NCBI GenBank assembly: GCA_022225965.2
Contig: JAKJXP020000092.1
Location: 1 to 64,000 of the forward strand
DNA from: Diatrype stigma
Taxonomy: Eukaryota > Ascomycota > Sordariomycetes > Xylariales > Diatrypaceae
Direction: 5' to 3'
DNA: 64,000 bases
Positions 1 through 16,444 of this stretch are shown here, one piece after another. The translations under genes were made by a program, and so were the position numbers. A model generated the notes under the pieces. The model was not told the origin of the DNA and made no database searches. It saw nothing but the letters and a program-made list of their open reading frames with translations. Numbering within the stretch: position 1 is the stretch's first letter; each line of letters starts with the position of its first letter.

Positions 1-4029
<4,029 letters not shown>

Positions 4030-4798
4030 ATGCCCCGCTCCCGCTCCCACTCCCAGAACCGCCACATCGCCATAAGTCGTATCGCAGGGGTCGTCATCTA
4101 CCGGGTAGACAACCCGCTATCGGGGTGCAGCGCGGGGTTCTGGACGACGCGGGTGCGGTCGTGCTCGCGGACCGACACCGCGCCATGTAGTAGCAGTAAG
4201 GAGACGCGCATCGAGCTGGACTTCCAGCACGCGCCCCCAGGGCGCTGCCGGTGTCTGGGGCGCGACACCGACGCGCCGGCCGTGCGCGAGCTGCTCGACG
4301 TGGCGATGGGGCTGGTGGTGCCGCAGATCACGGCGGCGGCCGTGGTGGTGGGTGGTGTCTATCACCACCACCTCCTCCACAACCATCACCATTACGAGGC
4401 GGGCAGCACCGTGGCCGCCATGCTGGTGTTCCTCAAGCGGGCGCTTCGGCTGCCGGCGCTGGGGGATGCCGAGCTGGATCTCTGGGATGACGTGTGCTGG
4501 CCTCCCCCTCCTCCTTCTCCGTGTGGCGGTGAGTACGATTGCTGCGGCGGTCCTGCGGAGGTAGAGGTAGGAGTGAGAGTGGAAGGAGAGGATGAACGGA
4601 GCTGGCAGCAGAGATTGCTGGTGGGAAGCCCCTTCAGCCCTGAGAAGAGGAAAACGAGTAGCAAGCTGAAGAAGAATAACAAGAAGCAAAAGAAACAGCA
4701 GCCCGAGCGGTTGACGACGACGGCGCCGCCGCCGCCTCCACAGAAGACGAAGCAACCTACCGGTGATAGGGGGCGAGCTGGTAGCAGTAGTGGCAAGG

Positions 4799-4830
<32 letters not shown>

Positions 4831-4893
4831 CCGTGGTGGCGGGCTTGGGTATCAGCTTTTTCTTCCCAGGTCGGGAGGGTAGATGAGGGCTAA
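4030..4893 (+). CDS. hypothetical protein, low complexity, His/Pro/Ser/Lys-rich
   Basis: A single open frame of 287 codons starting just after a pyrimidine-rich leader; I do not recognise a family. The first half (residues 10-160) looks like ordinary protein: a Cys-containing N-terminal part, a segment 60-90 with LDFQHAPPGRCRC and DAPAVRELLDVA, a hydrophobic stretch about 92-112, and a hydrophobic helix-like stretch about 126-146. Between these is a His cluster (about 112-121). The second half is disordered: Pro run about 158-163, Lys/Gln-rich basic stretch 205-226, Pro run 233-237 and Ser run 258-266. GC content jumps relative to both flanks, supporting coding. The opposite-strand open frame at 4117-4755 is a product of this GC bias. 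It may have an unseen upstream exon. The reality of the gene is moderately sure; its function is unknown. Confidence 0.5.
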
Positions 4894-5534
4894 CCTAACC
4901 GGCTGACGGTGACAGGCAAGCAGAACGTATTTATACTTGTCAACGGTAAGTGTAAGTATATGCTTTGCGTATGTGTAAGATACTGTATCAAGATGCCGCC
5001 GTATAACAACACTTGACATGTAATAACATGCTATAATACGTAATATTAGCACCGAATAATATACACTCAATAGCACTTTAAAAGTCATATGACCAATACC
5101 TCGCTGGGGATGGATGATCGATCCCCCATGGATTGTTTCACTTCGTGCAATGTGACTTTGGAAATCTGCTGGTCCTAGGAGAAACATTTACAAGGTAGAT
5201 GAGCAGGGCAAGTTTAGCAACCCCCCTAACTTTCTTCTCCTCGATACACGCCTTCTTCCTACCTAGGTAGACTGGCAACTAAGCTACTCTGACAGATAAC
5301 ATCCTAGCTCCTGAAAATTCAAATTCTGACCTGCGTCGACTAAACATCGCTGCCATACACATACATATGATCTCAACAAGTTTGTTGCATTGAACAGTGA
5401 AGAGAATAGAACATGGTACTCGTGTGGAGAGCTGGACTATCCTCAGCTCACCCCTGAAGTTTAAGTTTCCTGTCTTGGATCTCTTCTTCATACTCACATA
5501 TGTCGGATGGGCGTATTCACGTCCAAACAACAAT
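4894..5534. other. intergenic, convergent 3' ends
   Basis: AT-rich DNA between the 3' end of the orphan gene (+) and the 3' end of the Herp-like gene (-). It contains an ACCTAGGT palindrome near 5262. No gene or RNA recognised. Confidence 0.6.
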
Positions 5535-7938
5535 CTATGCGGCAATGGGTTGTCCATCGGCATGGGGAACTCTTGCCCTAACCCCCCCGTCTCTCTCGGC
5601 TTGGTTGGTTTGGTTCTGCTGCTCAACCGCCGTGCTCGAAGCAGTGCCTTCCTGCGCCTGCTCTGTGCCATCTGATGTGCCCTCATTCTGTGCTTGCGCC
5701 TGTGCAGCAGCAGCTTCAGCTGCCGCTACCTCTTCTGCCTGCCGCCGTTGTCGCTCAGCTCGTGCTTCGGCTTCCACATGCGCAATATGTCTTTCAGCAA
5801 CTCCCGGTGCGATACTAGCGAGGAACAGTATTCCAGCGCGCTCCAGCCGTCTCACTTGGTTCGTCAGCCAACTTGCATTGCGCTCGCGTCGTTGCTGCAC
5901 CAATCTTGCGGCCGTGTTGGCGGGGTCCAAATCTCGCTGGGGACCTAGATTTCCCCCATTGGCAGGCTGTGCTGCTCGGTGTTGGCCATCAGCGAGAGGG
6001 ATCAGATGCTCAAGATGTTGCCGAATGGGTACCCAAACATGACCGGTCAGAGGGGCTAGCAACCCTGTATTTGCCAGAAAGAAAGTAGTTGCAATAGAGA
6101 CAACAATGATCAGGCGTGACCAGCTAGCTGTAGGGGAAGTGTACCACCATATGAACAAAAACAGGGATAAGCGTATGAATCCCCACACGGCAGGCCACAG
6201 ATTGGCGATCCTTACCGCCTCGACCTGTGCATTATCCGGACGAGCTACTGCGTGGCCCGGCTGAGGCTGACCTTGAGGAGGCTGGGGTAAGCCCGTTTGC
6301 GGCTGTTGGTGCTGGGGAGTATTCATTTGCGGAGTACCTGCTCCTGTAAGGGACCTACGGGCTTGTTCGATTTCAGGGTTCGCCGGGTAAATACCGTGAA
6401 GGCCGCCGCTGCCCCAGAATCCCTGAACGGCTGCGCCTGGAGGATGCCGTAGTCCCGGTATCTGCGCTCCCGCTCGAGCCTGAGGAGTATAGTAGGCTTC
6501 CGAGTTGCCGTTGAGCAACAATCCACGTGGTCCACTGGGTGAGGACAATATGTAAACTTCAGGATTCCCAGACGCAGCGTGCGCTTGAGGTTGGCTTGTA
6601 ACGTTGTTCCTACCGATGCCGAACGCCCTGAGTGAATCGGGGGTTCCGGCAGCACTTCGCGTGGGGTGAGCCATGAACGATGGCATGGTGACCCCGGGAG
6701 GCACGGGACGGCTGGACTGGGCACTGGCCAAGTTTGACAGGGAAGACGTGCTAGTATTCCTCCGCATGGCATCAGCCATTGTCCGCGACGCCTGATTCGC
6801 GTCGGCCGTTCGTAGAATATTCTGCAAATCAGGACCAGAGAGTGGCCCTCCGTTGGTTGCAGACCGAGGCTGAGATACATTACCAGGGGGCCGCCATGGA
6901 CCCTGTGTGTCAGCCGTTGCGAAGGGCGAGCCGGTTCCATTCTGGCGCTGCGATGTACTCAGTATGGATTCATTTACGGTGATACGGTAGTGTTGGCCAC
7001 TGGGTCCTACTCCTTCACGTACGATAGTGCGGCTTGACTCAGGCTGGAGAGGCGAAGCAGTCCTCCCAGGTGTGTTTGTCCCATGCTGGGCCCCCCGGGG
7101 ACCAGCTGCCTGTGGTTCCTGAGCTCCAGCTCGGTCTCTCTGATTCTGGATCTGCGCATTCATAGTGGCTAACCATTGTCGTTGGTGTTGGGCAAATTGC
7201 TGTGGTGTGTATCCAGGGGGCAGGTTCAAGGGTTGTATGGCAGCATTGATGCCGATAGCAGGAGGCTGAAGTTGCTGGAAGGGCTGGAAGGGATTCCCAG
7301 CAATCGGCCATTGTGCACCTCCAATTCGCACTTGGGTATGTGGCTGGAAGGGACCTGCTTGAGGTTGATGTAGGTGATGGTGGTGGTGGTGATGGTGCGG
7401 ATATGGTTGAGGATGCGCTCCTGCTTGCGGTTGAGCTGCGCCTGCACTCTGGGTTGTTGCCGTCTGAGTAGGAGTAGAAGCTGGTCGAGGCTCCGAAAGA
7501 TCGCGTAGTACAAGATGTAGGGTCTGCCGTTCTGTTGAACGTAGCTATATTCATGACAAGGCTAGTTAGCACGAAGTGTCTTCATTGCATTCCCTGGGGA
7601 CCAAAGACCCGAAACCCGACCCCGGTGCTTCGTCTTTCGCACGACATCTCCCTAGACAGATCACATACCGCTTCCTCGCCAAACACGTTTAGCATGGTCT
7701 CTTCGTCTCGTGCTAAGAGTCGACCTCGGTGGATGATGCGCTGAGACTGGTCCGAAGGTCTCGTAACAAGCATGTTTCGCAATCGTTCTTTGAGTTGCTT
7801 GATGGTCGCGCTAGCCGGAAGTCCCTGGATAATCAAAGGCTGTGGTACGCCTGTTGAAGGCGACATGATCTGTAATGTGAACTTGAGGGGGTCTGCTTCG
7901 ACTTCGGCAGCGGCGGGTTTGGGCGATGTGGTAGCCAT
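5535..7938 (-). CDS. Herp/Usa1-like ubiquitin-domain ER membrane protein
   Basis: Two exons: 7938-7669 and 7544-5535, joined in phase 0 across a 124-bp intron (donor GTATGT, acceptor ATAG); predicted 759 aa. Residues about 17-110 form a ubiquitin-like domain: FTLQIMSPS, TIKQLKERL, a QRIIHRGRLL strand, and after the splice RQTLHLVLRDL, which is the usual last strand. A long Gln/Pro/Ser-rich linker follows, with a His run just after the domain. Near residues 535-588 are two closely spaced hydrophobic segments (WGFIRLSLFLFIWWY and LIIVVSIATTFFLANTGLL). The C-terminal tail is Ala/Gln/Glu-rich. A UBL domain followed by a late membrane hairpin is the layout of Herp (HERPUD1), a partner of the Hrd1 ligase in ER-associated degradation; yeast Usa1 is the functional counterpart. 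The family is fairly sure, the ERAD role is inferred. Confidence 0.82.
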
Positions 7939-7943
7939 CGTGA

Positions 7944-7951
7944 TGACGTGA
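7944..7951 (+). promoter_or_regulatory. TGACGTGA motif at the Herp-like start
   Basis: TGACGTGA lies six bases upstream of the ATG of the Herp-like gene (which reads leftwards from 7938). It matches the core of the metazoan unfolded-protein-response element (TGACGTG). Its place inside the probable leader makes a promoter role uncertain. Confidence 0.25.
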
Positions 7952-8525
7952 TAGGGAAGCTCCCTAGGTAAGCTTCTGCCTTCGGGATTTCAGGATGTTT
8001 CTTGGCTTGCTAGAAAGAAGTTCGTTATAGGAACGAGAGTAGCAGGCGACGGCTTGTAATCATCAGACTACAATGGAAAGATACGAAAGCATGTTAGGCA
8101 TAGGCATAGGCAAAGCATAAGAAGCTGATCAACCAGCCAATCAACCGACCAATAGCCTTAACCGTAACCTGTCGTTCTTTGAATATCGGATAACGAATGC
8201 CAATGCACCGCCCAGAATAGAGGGACAACAAACAAAATAGAAGAAGGGGTATAGCCTGAACGTGACTGGATATCGTAAGAAGTGAAGTGATAGTTAAGGA
8301 GTGTGGTGTAAGTAAAATGGTGATGTGCTGCAGAAGGGCGCAGCAGGAAGTCGAAGTCGATGTCGATGTGTACAGGTGTTGTTACAGGTACGTCGTTAGT
8401 TGATTACTGAATACCTAGGTACTAGGTAGGTAATTAGTAATAATGGCGGCACTTTGCGACCTGCAATTTGTTCTGTTCCAATCTGCCAGTGTTCCAAGCT
8501 GCTTTAAGTTACCATGACATTCGTC

Positions 8526-8550
8526 GGATGGGATGGGATGGGATGGGATG
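8526..8550. repeat. GGATG minisatellite, five units
   Basis: Five perfect tandem copies of GGATG in the intergenic region. Confidence 0.9.
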
Positions 8551-9268
8551 CGCCAGCCCCAGAGGTCACTTGTTATCTGGAAGCGGCGTCAACAATGGAC
8601 AGTAATGCGCGCATACATAGCGTAGGGACGGCTAGGTAGCTAATGAGTGCTAAGGAGATACAAGGGTGGCATGGGGGGGTGGCATGCCACTGCAGCCACT
8701 CTTTCGGGACTGCGCCTTAAGAACCACGTTGCAGATGCCATTGAGTTCTCGGCCCGGCAATCTGGCTGTGGTTAGCCTGGGCACAGATTCTAGCGGTCTT
8801 AGGTAGGTACTCAAGGTACTTATGTACTGTAGTTAGCACCTGGGCAGTCTAGCTGGTGGGTGCAGCAGGTGCGTCATCGTCATCGGATTGACCCGGACCT
8901 GCACTTTCAGCTTTCAACCCACTGCCTCTCCCACCATCATAGTCCATAGCATCGACGCCTGCAATATACAACAACACCCTCCTCTTCTTGTCTTGATGGG
9001 TCTTCGAAGATTTTCTATAAATCATAAATCATCTCGCCATTGTCACTTCCCTACCAAGGCCCAATGTCTCAGTTTTACGTCATCACACTTGAGTGAGACT
9101 AGGCAAGAAAGACGCTTGTAGATTTCTGTTAATTGGTTATCATTAATTAGCACGAATACCCGATTGTCAAACTTTCACATGCCCGCCTAGCTGGTAGCAG
9201 CCAGTAGTTGTACTCGAACCAACTTCGCAATTCTCCAGAAGGTGGGAGCTTTCCCCCTTTTTGCCAAC

Positions 9269-11065
9269 ATGGCAAGCCCTCATGCCTCGCTCCTATTCCG
9301 TCGGTCGGCGACTTCGAAACCCTTCGGCTCACCTCGAGCTCCACCGAGGAGCAGCACTACTGCCCCGAGCCGGCGACCCGTGCGCCAATTCACCTCCTCG
9401 CCGAGGCCGTGTATCCACCAGACACCGGCGAGATGGCAGGGAAAAGAACGCTTCAGATCGAGGCTGGGCACGGCATTGCGAAATACCAAGGTGCAATGGT
9501 ATCCCATACCAGTCGGTCTGGGCATCGGCTTCCTGGGGTTTGTGCAGTTCTACAAGACGCAGGCGAGGGAGAAGGACAGGTTGGAGAGGGAAGCGGCAGA
9601 TGGGGAGCCAGGTGTCAGGCCTAAGAAGCGGCCAAGAGTCAGGCCCGACGGCCCATGGTAAGCTCCAGCAAAGACCTCGTCATTCCGTCGCCGTTGCCGT
9701 CACTCATAAGTAACCAATTGCCGTTGTGCTCTATACAGGCAGGTACAGATCATGTCGACGCTGCCCCTGAAGGCCATGTCCCGGCTGTGGGGCAAGTTTA
9801 ACGAGATCCCGATCCCGTACTACCTCCGCGTTCCCGGTTTCAAGCTGTACGCGCTCATCTTCGGCGTGAACCTCGACGAAGTGGCCGAGCCCGACCTCCA
9901 CGTCTACCCCAACCTCGCCGCCTTCTTCTACCGGACCCTCAAGCCCGGCGCCCGCCCGCTCGACCCCAACCCGAACGCGCTCCTCTCGCCCGCCGACGGC
10001 CGCGTCCTGCAGTTTGGCAAGATCGAGGGCGGCGCCATCGAGCAGGTCAAGGGCATGACCTACAGTGTCGACGCCCTGCTCGGCACGCACTCGCCCGCGC
10101 CCAGCATAGCCTCTGGGACGGCGCATTCCTCTTCCTCCTCGGAAGCAGAGCAGCAGCAGCAAGGCGCGGATAACGCGGCAAAAGACGTGCACGGCGACGA
10201 GCAGCTGGTCGCGCAGGACGAGGAGTTCGCGCGCGTCAACGGCATCTCATACACGATCCCGGGGCTCTTCTCCGGCGGAGACGGGGACGCCAACTCGGCG
10301 AGCCGGGGCGCGGCGGGCCCCCGGCTAGACGACCAGGCGGCGGACCCGTCGAGCCCGGGCGCCGTGTCGCAGGTGCGCGCGGACCTCGCGCTCGGCGAGC
10401 GGCCCTGGTGGGACATCCTCTCGCCGGGCGACCAGCAGCAGCCGCGCACGGCGCTGTACTACGCCGTGGTGTACCTGGCGCCCGGCGACTACCACCGGTA
10501 CCACTCGCCGGCGAACTGGGTGGTGGAGCGGCGGCGGCACTTCGCGGGCGAGCTGTACAGCGTGTCGCCGTACCTGCAGCGGACGCTGCCGGGCCTGTTC
10601 ACGCTGAACGAGCGGGTGGCGCTGCTGGGGCGGTGGCGCTGGGGCTTCTTCGGCTTCGTGCCCGTCGGCGCCACCAACGTCGGCTCCATCGTCGTCAACT
10701 TCGACCGCGAGCTGCGCACCAACTCCCTCCTGACCGACACGGCCGCCGACCGCGCCGCCGACGAGGCCGCCGCCCGCGGCGAGGCCTACGCCGGCTTCGC
10801 CGAGGCCACCTACGCCCAGGCCAGCCCCGTCCTCGGCGGCTACGCCCTCCGCCGCGGCGAGGAGATGGGCGGCTTCCGCCTCGGCAGCACCGTCGTCCTC
10901 GTCTTCGAGGCCCCCTCGCCCGGAGGCGCGAACCCGGCCGCCCGCGGCGGCTTCCGCTGGCTGGTCGAGCAGGGCTGCCGCGTCAAGATGGGCCAGGCGC
11001 TCGGTGTGGTTGTCGAGGAGGAGGAGGAGGGTGGGGAGGAGTCGCTACAGCAGCAGGAGCGATAA
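9269..11065 (+). CDS. psd1: phosphatidylserine decarboxylase, mitochondrial type
   Basis: Converts phosphatidylserine to phosphatidylethanolamine at the mitochondrial inner membrane. Exons 9269-9657 and 9739-11065; the 81-bp intron splits a TGG codon (Trp130). Predicted 571 aa. The start at 9269 has a good context (CCAACATGGC) and gives a basic, Ser/Arg-rich mitochondrial presequence; a single membrane span lies at about 76-95 (WYPIPVGLGIGFLGFVQF). Exon 2 opens with the conserved PIPYYLRVPGF block, then NPNALLSPADGRV, the DYHRYHSP histidine motif, and the self-cleavage motif LGST near residue 512, where the Ser becomes the pyruvoyl cofactor, leaving an alpha chain of about 59 aa. A low-complexity insert (Ser run, Gln run, acidic) follows the SPADGR region, as is common in filamentous fungi. 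Identity is very sure. Confidence 0.95.
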
Positions 11066-12706
11066 ACATTGGAGAAAATAAAGCAAGTAGACGATACCAC
11101 CACCACCACCACCACCATCACAACCGACACACGCATGAGATACAATGTACTACAACGTCTTTTCCTGGGTAGAGACGATGAAGGGTTCAAGTCGTCTTGC
11201 TTAGACTAGACTAGACACATATGTACAATAACAACTGCGATCATGCCTAGCCAACAACTAAAAAAAAAGAGGCCAGCTAAGCTGCGCCCGCTTGGAAGCA
11301 TCTATCTTGGTCTTGCCAATGCATGAATATATATATGCACACCACGTTCCTGGGTCATTCAGGCTTTATATAGCGATCCCGAAAATCAAGTGCTAGGAAG
11401 CCTCTCAAAGACAAGTGCCTTCGTAGTTAGTGAATTCGCCTGACAGGGCTGCCTTCCTCTTGGGAACATTGTGGACACATGACCCAAGTCTCCAACCCCA
11501 GAATTTGCTCGAGCGAATGGATTTGAAGAGGTTCGGTAGACATACATAGATATCTGTAGACACGTAACTTAGGAACAATGGAGTATCCAATGCTTAATTA
11601 TCTGACTACCTGTTAGTCTAGTTAGGGGCTTCGGTGAAAGTACGGTGACATTCCATCGTATTGCCCCCAAGCCTATACCATACCGTGGATTACAGATATA
11701 TGTACATATGTAACTCGTTCGTGTAGCTTTCAAACGTGTCTTGCGATCGGTTCATATGTCGACTATAACCTGCTCAGACTGGGCAATCACCATCGCTAAG
11801 GTTGGCCGCGATGCCTCGATCTTCAGACGCGTCCCATGTAACCCGGCTCTCTGATTCTGACTACCAAGTACGTAGGAAGTGATCCAGGAAGTGATCCAAG
11901 AGCTGTGATGTGCTAGCATCAACATAGAGGCGCTCGTGCCCTCTACCCGATAGCCCTTATTATAATACCGGCTAGCTGATGAATACACACACGGGAGATG
12001 AAGGACGCAACTCGCTGATTGCTAGATACTCTTTGACGATGTGAATTCGTATTCTCCCCTGTCCCTTCACGGGTATTCTTCTATGCTCCAAGAGGATCAA
12101 AAATGCTATCTAGATAACTATCTAATGTTGGTGGTAAAGGGCGATATGCCACCTGGCCTGTCGTGGCCCTCGGTATCACGAGACGTTCATCTCCATTGCT
12201 GCCGCACAGCACGCAACCACATGATCCCGAGACGGATCGATCGATCATCTCGGTCAGATGGCCGGGTATGTGCCCAAAACGTTCATCCGTTAACATCTAT
12301 CTCGTACCCAACGCCCTTGTATCTTTTTCCCCGCCCTGATCATCCCGGTCAGGACCACAGATTCCGATTTGATGGCTTTCATTCGTACTTCCTCAACGCC
12401 TGACCCAGTTCCGGGATTGCCCCGGAGCACATAATCAACCGTCAGCTAAGAACTGCCACCTTTCGCCATGATCCGTATGTTCTGACGATTTTTTACCATT
12501 AATTCCAACCAAATACCTAGACCACATCAGCTCCCATGATGCTGAGGTCATCAATCACCGTCCATAAGATAACCACATTAGCTAGGTGTTAGCGCAGAGG
12601 ATGAAAATTCCAGTCTGGTGCCGAAGTGGTACATGTGAAAAATCTTGCTTCCGGTCTCACTCAACATAGGCTGCTAGAGTGCACTTGAAAGGATCAGATC
12701 GGTAAT
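11066..12706. other. intergenic, convergent 3' ends
   Basis: 1.6 kb between the ends of psd1 (+) and kap104 (-). It includes a (CAC)n stretch at about 11096-11118 in the psd1 3' region. No gene, tRNA or repeat family recognised. Confidence 0.6.
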
Positions 12707-15700
12707 TTACAAGGCGTAGGTTGCTTTCAACGCCTCTAGATCTCGAGTTTGTAGTTGGCTCAAGAACTGGTCGAATTGCGGGATAAGTTGGTTGTAGACA
12801 CCGAGGATCTGCGACAGGTTAAAATATATCCGTTCAAAGTACGAGAAGGCCAGCGGCACGGAGCTTACCTTTTGGAAATCTTCATGAAGCCCGCTGTTGT
12901 TTTCGGAACGTAACTTGACATCCCTATATCGAGCAATGGAAGTGAAGTAATGCAATAGTGACTTTTCCATGGCCATCGGATTCTGTTCCACAATAGCCGT
13001 GAACCCTCTGAAGGCGGTTGCTTTCTCGTCCGAGGGATCAACATCATCCATCGATTCCAGGAAATCATCTGCGAAGTTGGCAAGGTGCGGCGCAAGCAGC
13101 TCACTGTTTCCGAGCCCAAGTCTCCCTAATGCGATGGCGGCATTCTCTTGCACCCCTCGAGGAATACCGGGATTGGTGATGATCTCAACGAATCTCCTGG
13201 AAAGGTCGGGCACCCATTGACTCATTCCAGACTTGTATTGGATGGCGATTTCTCCGGCTGACCAGCAAGCGTTATTCACGACACTGAAACCGCTATCGAT
13301 GTCTTCGTCAAGAATGTTTTCGAGGTCGAGTTGCCTCAGTAACACTGGGAGTATGTTCGGGAGTGCCGGCTGTAGTTGTGTAAAGACGTACTTGGCACAA
13401 TCTCCGAGGACGGCATAGGCCGACTGCCGCACTTCATCTGTGGGATCATCCATACAGAGAACTAGAAGTTCAAAAAATGCTTGCTGAGACTCCTGGACAA
13501 GGTTGGCAGACTTCTCCTTGTCTAACGCCTGAATGATCGCACTAATAAGATCCAAACTTGTGACCAAGAAGTCCTTGTCGGGGACTTCGATAGTCGGATT
13601 ATCGGCCTGAGCCAGGGACTGTCCTAAATTCTGGTGGATGATGGTGACACAACGTCTGAAAATGGGCTGGGCGTACGGCGAAAATGCATCATTCAGGGCC
13701 ATGGCCACATAGGATAGACATTCCAATAGAGGGAATAGTTCACGGGATTGGTCTGAAACCTTGTTCCACCTCTCGATCAGAGCTGGCATCAGCGCATTTA
13801 CCAGCTCAGGTCTGGCTAGAACCGGACCAATATGCTCGGCGAGGGTTTGTACGCAGTCGTAAAGGATGTACATATTGCGATCCTTGTACTTCTGGAAGCA
13901 CTTCACGTACTGCTGAATGATGGGCCCGCTGTATGGTTCTAATTTCTTGGCAGCTTTCTCCTCAAGGTTCGCAAATGCCGATGCGCCCGCTTCCTGGACT
14001 TTCTTGTTCTTGTCAAGCATCTTCGTCAAGATGCCCTCCATCATGGGTTCGAAGAATTGTTGCTTCTGAGCTGGGTCTTGAAGCCCGGCAGCCCACGCTG
14101 AGTAACGGCCAAGCGTCCAGCAGGTAATTTGGCGGACAACAGGCTCGGGATCGTTCAGGAGTGTGATAAGATAAGACACAAGCTCAGGTAGATGAGGCGT
14201 TACGACAGGCATGCAACCTTCTGCTACAGCTCCCAGTGCAAGGACTGCAGCTTCCCGGTACGGCCATTCCGCGTGCTTGAGGTTCTTCGTCAGATAGGGT
14301 AGGATCGACTCAAAAACCGGATCCCTGAAGTCACGCGCAAACACATCGAGCGCAGCAGCAGAGCATTTTCTGAGCGTCCATTTCTCATCCGGATTTGCAT
14401 CATCGCCATCTTCGAAATCATCGATCTCACCTTCCTCAAGTTCGTCATCCATATCGGCCAACTTCTGGTAGGCATTTCCATTCTGGTTGGGATCCATGGA
14501 CGCCTCCCCATTGGCAGCCCTTGCCGATGACTTTTTCGCAAACTGGGGCTTGATATCTTCCTCGCGGTCTTCTTCCTCCTCGTCATCAGATGCACCTCCT
14601 AGAAGGGCAATATCCTCAGGACTGTACACCATGCTTTCAAGGAGGACCGGAATGATCCTGTTGATATACGGGGTCAAGGCTTGCCAAAGGTGGTCATGTT
14701 CACCAACTGCGAGCCAGAACTCGGCGGCATCACAAGCCAATTCCTCATCCTCGCTCTTCTGCTGCGATATGATATAGTCCACGAGACCAGGCAGGTGAGG
14801 TTGAAGTTTGTCGGGTCGGGTTTCGACTAGCTGGACAAACGCCCTGCATACTTGACGGCGTACGTCGGGGTTACCATCACCCGCTAGAGTGAATAGGTGC
14901 TGCAGTAGGTCGTCGATCGAGTTGAGCATGGCCTGGGACTTGCGAGGCGTGAAGACGTTGATGGCAGTCAAAGCTTGCGCGCGCACTCGTGGCAGCGGAC
15001 TCTTAGTCGACTGGATGAGCTTCGGTAAAATGAAGTTGAGGGGCCTCTGGCCATTGACCTCGCGCTCCAACATCTTCGTGTTGTCTTCACAGATCTTGGC
15101 TAGGGCTGCTATGGCACCCTCCTGCGCTTCGTTGGAGAACTGGCCGGTCTCGTTGTCGAGAATCTTCAGCAGCTCTGGTATAAGCTCCGGCCAGCTCAAC
15201 AGACCGCCGCGCCGAATCAACTCGGTAGCAATATTGCCTGCATAATTGCGTATCTGAGAGTTCTTATCCTGCAAGCCTAAAGGAACAGCCATCTTGATCA
15301 AGGTAAGACTGTCAGCTGGAATCTGCTTGAAGCCGGTCTTGACATTATTCTTTAGCATGATAGCCGCGGCAGATCGCACAAGATGATAGTCTTGCGTAGA
15401 ACATTGCAGCCCTGATGGGGGTTCACTACTAGAGAAGAGGTAGACGAGATAGTTGTTGATATCGGGTGACGACTTGGCCTGGGTAAGCATCTAAGAAAAG
15501 AAGGAGATAGATTAGCATGGCACAGTCTCCCCTAGAACGAGCTAAGAATCGGGGTTCCAAATGAGGTTGAAAACCCCATAAGCAATGAGCAATGAGCAAT
15601 GAGCAAAGGAGTAGATCTCACTATTTCAGCCTGTTTCTGGGCAGCTTTGTTGAAGCCACTGAGGGAGTCCTTGAGACACGCAGCCAGCTGGCCCAAGGAC

Positions 15701-15723
15701 TCAGAGTTCGGTTGCCACGCCAT
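12707..15723 (-). CDS. kap104: importin beta-2 / transportin (Kap104)
   Basis: Karyopherin that imports PY-NLS cargos such as hnRNP-like RNA-binding proteins. Exons 15723-15622 and 15490-12707; the intron has donor GTGAGA and acceptor CTTAG, phase 0. Predicted 961 aa, slightly longer than the usual 890-950. The N-terminus MAWQPNSESLGQLAACLKD and the following AQK repeat are typical of transportins; the second exon opens with MLTQAKSSPDINNYLVYLF. The body is made of HEAT repeats throughout (for example NSQIRNYAGNIATELI, NPDVRRQVCRAFVQL, DEVRQSAYAVLGD). A long acidic loop at about residues 334-397 (SDDEEEEDREED, then DDELEEGEIDDFEDGDD) is the repeat-8 loop used for Ran-dependent cargo release. 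The motif DEKWTLRKCSAAALDVFA after the loop is diagnostic for Kap104 rather than other importins. Confidence 0.93.
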
Positions 15724-16444
15724 GATGGATGGCGGGCGAAGGAGAAAAGGGATCGGTAGTGCGCGCGTAGGGATGTAGGTAGGAACGAGAGATTGGGTGT
15801 AGGTATAGAGTAGAAGCGTTCGGTAGGTAGAGGGTCACTCCCCCAAGGCCAAGGCCCAAAGTCTATTCGATAGCGATAGCGACTAGTCCAGGTGAAATGG
15901 CCACCAAGCAAGGCCTTCGGTTTGCTATATTCGACTTATAGAAGTTATGGGGTTGTCGGTGTTGGCTGCAGTGTTGGTTGGAAGACCCAAATTGATCTGC
16001 TGCTGCTGCTGCTACTGCTGCCGCCGCCGCCGCCGTACGTAGTCGAGGATGGCAGAATGTGGTGGTGGTGAGTGGTGGTAGGTGGTGGGTGGTGGGTGGT
16101 GTGGTAAGTGGTGGTAAGTGGTGGTGGTAGGTAATAATGGATATGATAGTGGGATAGGTAACTACGGTGGGCAGTGGGTGGCAGCGGGTGAGGAGGGTCC
16201 CCATAGGAATGAAAAAGATTCGCCAAGTCGCACCGCCTACTTGACAGTAGGTGGGTTGATGGACAGAGTTTATTGAAACGGGAGGGAAGCTAGCTAAACC
16301 GGGGTAAATCTTTACTAACAAGGGTTAAAACAGCGTTAGTGGCCCCGGCCTTTTACTTTAATTTATCCTTTCTTGCTTTTCGCTCTAGTACAGAGTAAGG
16401 TGAACTTCTAGACTAAGGGCGGGGAGTCATAGAAGAAATCCCAC
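15724..16444. other. kap104 upstream region with simple repeats
   Basis: Promoter side of kap104. It contains a CTG/CCG trinucleotide tract at about 15999-16035 and a degenerate GGTGGT tract at about 16058-16130. Open frames here (15863-16321, minus) come from these repeats and are not considered genes. Confidence 0.6.
15999..16035. repeat. CTG/CCG trinucleotide tract
   Basis: Runs of CTG then CCG in the kap104 upstream region, next to a GGT-rich tract (about 16058-16130). Confidence 0.8.

Larger units (their letters stand above)
7939..9268. other. divergent intergenic region
   Basis: 1.3 kb between the Herp-like gene (-) and psd1 (+), so it should hold both promoters. It contains a short minisatellite at 8526-8550 and several GTAGGTA/ACCTAGGT words near 8410-8430 and 8800-8820. 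No gene recognised. Confidence 0.6.

Noticed and set aside
4117..4755. 212-codon open frame on the minus strand inside the 4030 gene
   Set aside because: Arg/Leu-rich shadow of a GC-rich coding region; the plus frame has the leader and more natural sequence.
10408..11172. 254-codon plus frame overlapping psd1
   Set aside because: Arg/Gly/Ala-rich out-of-frame shadow of the conserved PSD exon.
15863..16321. 152-codon minus frame upstream of kap104
   Set aside because: Encoded by CTG/CCG and GGT repeats; no natural protein features.
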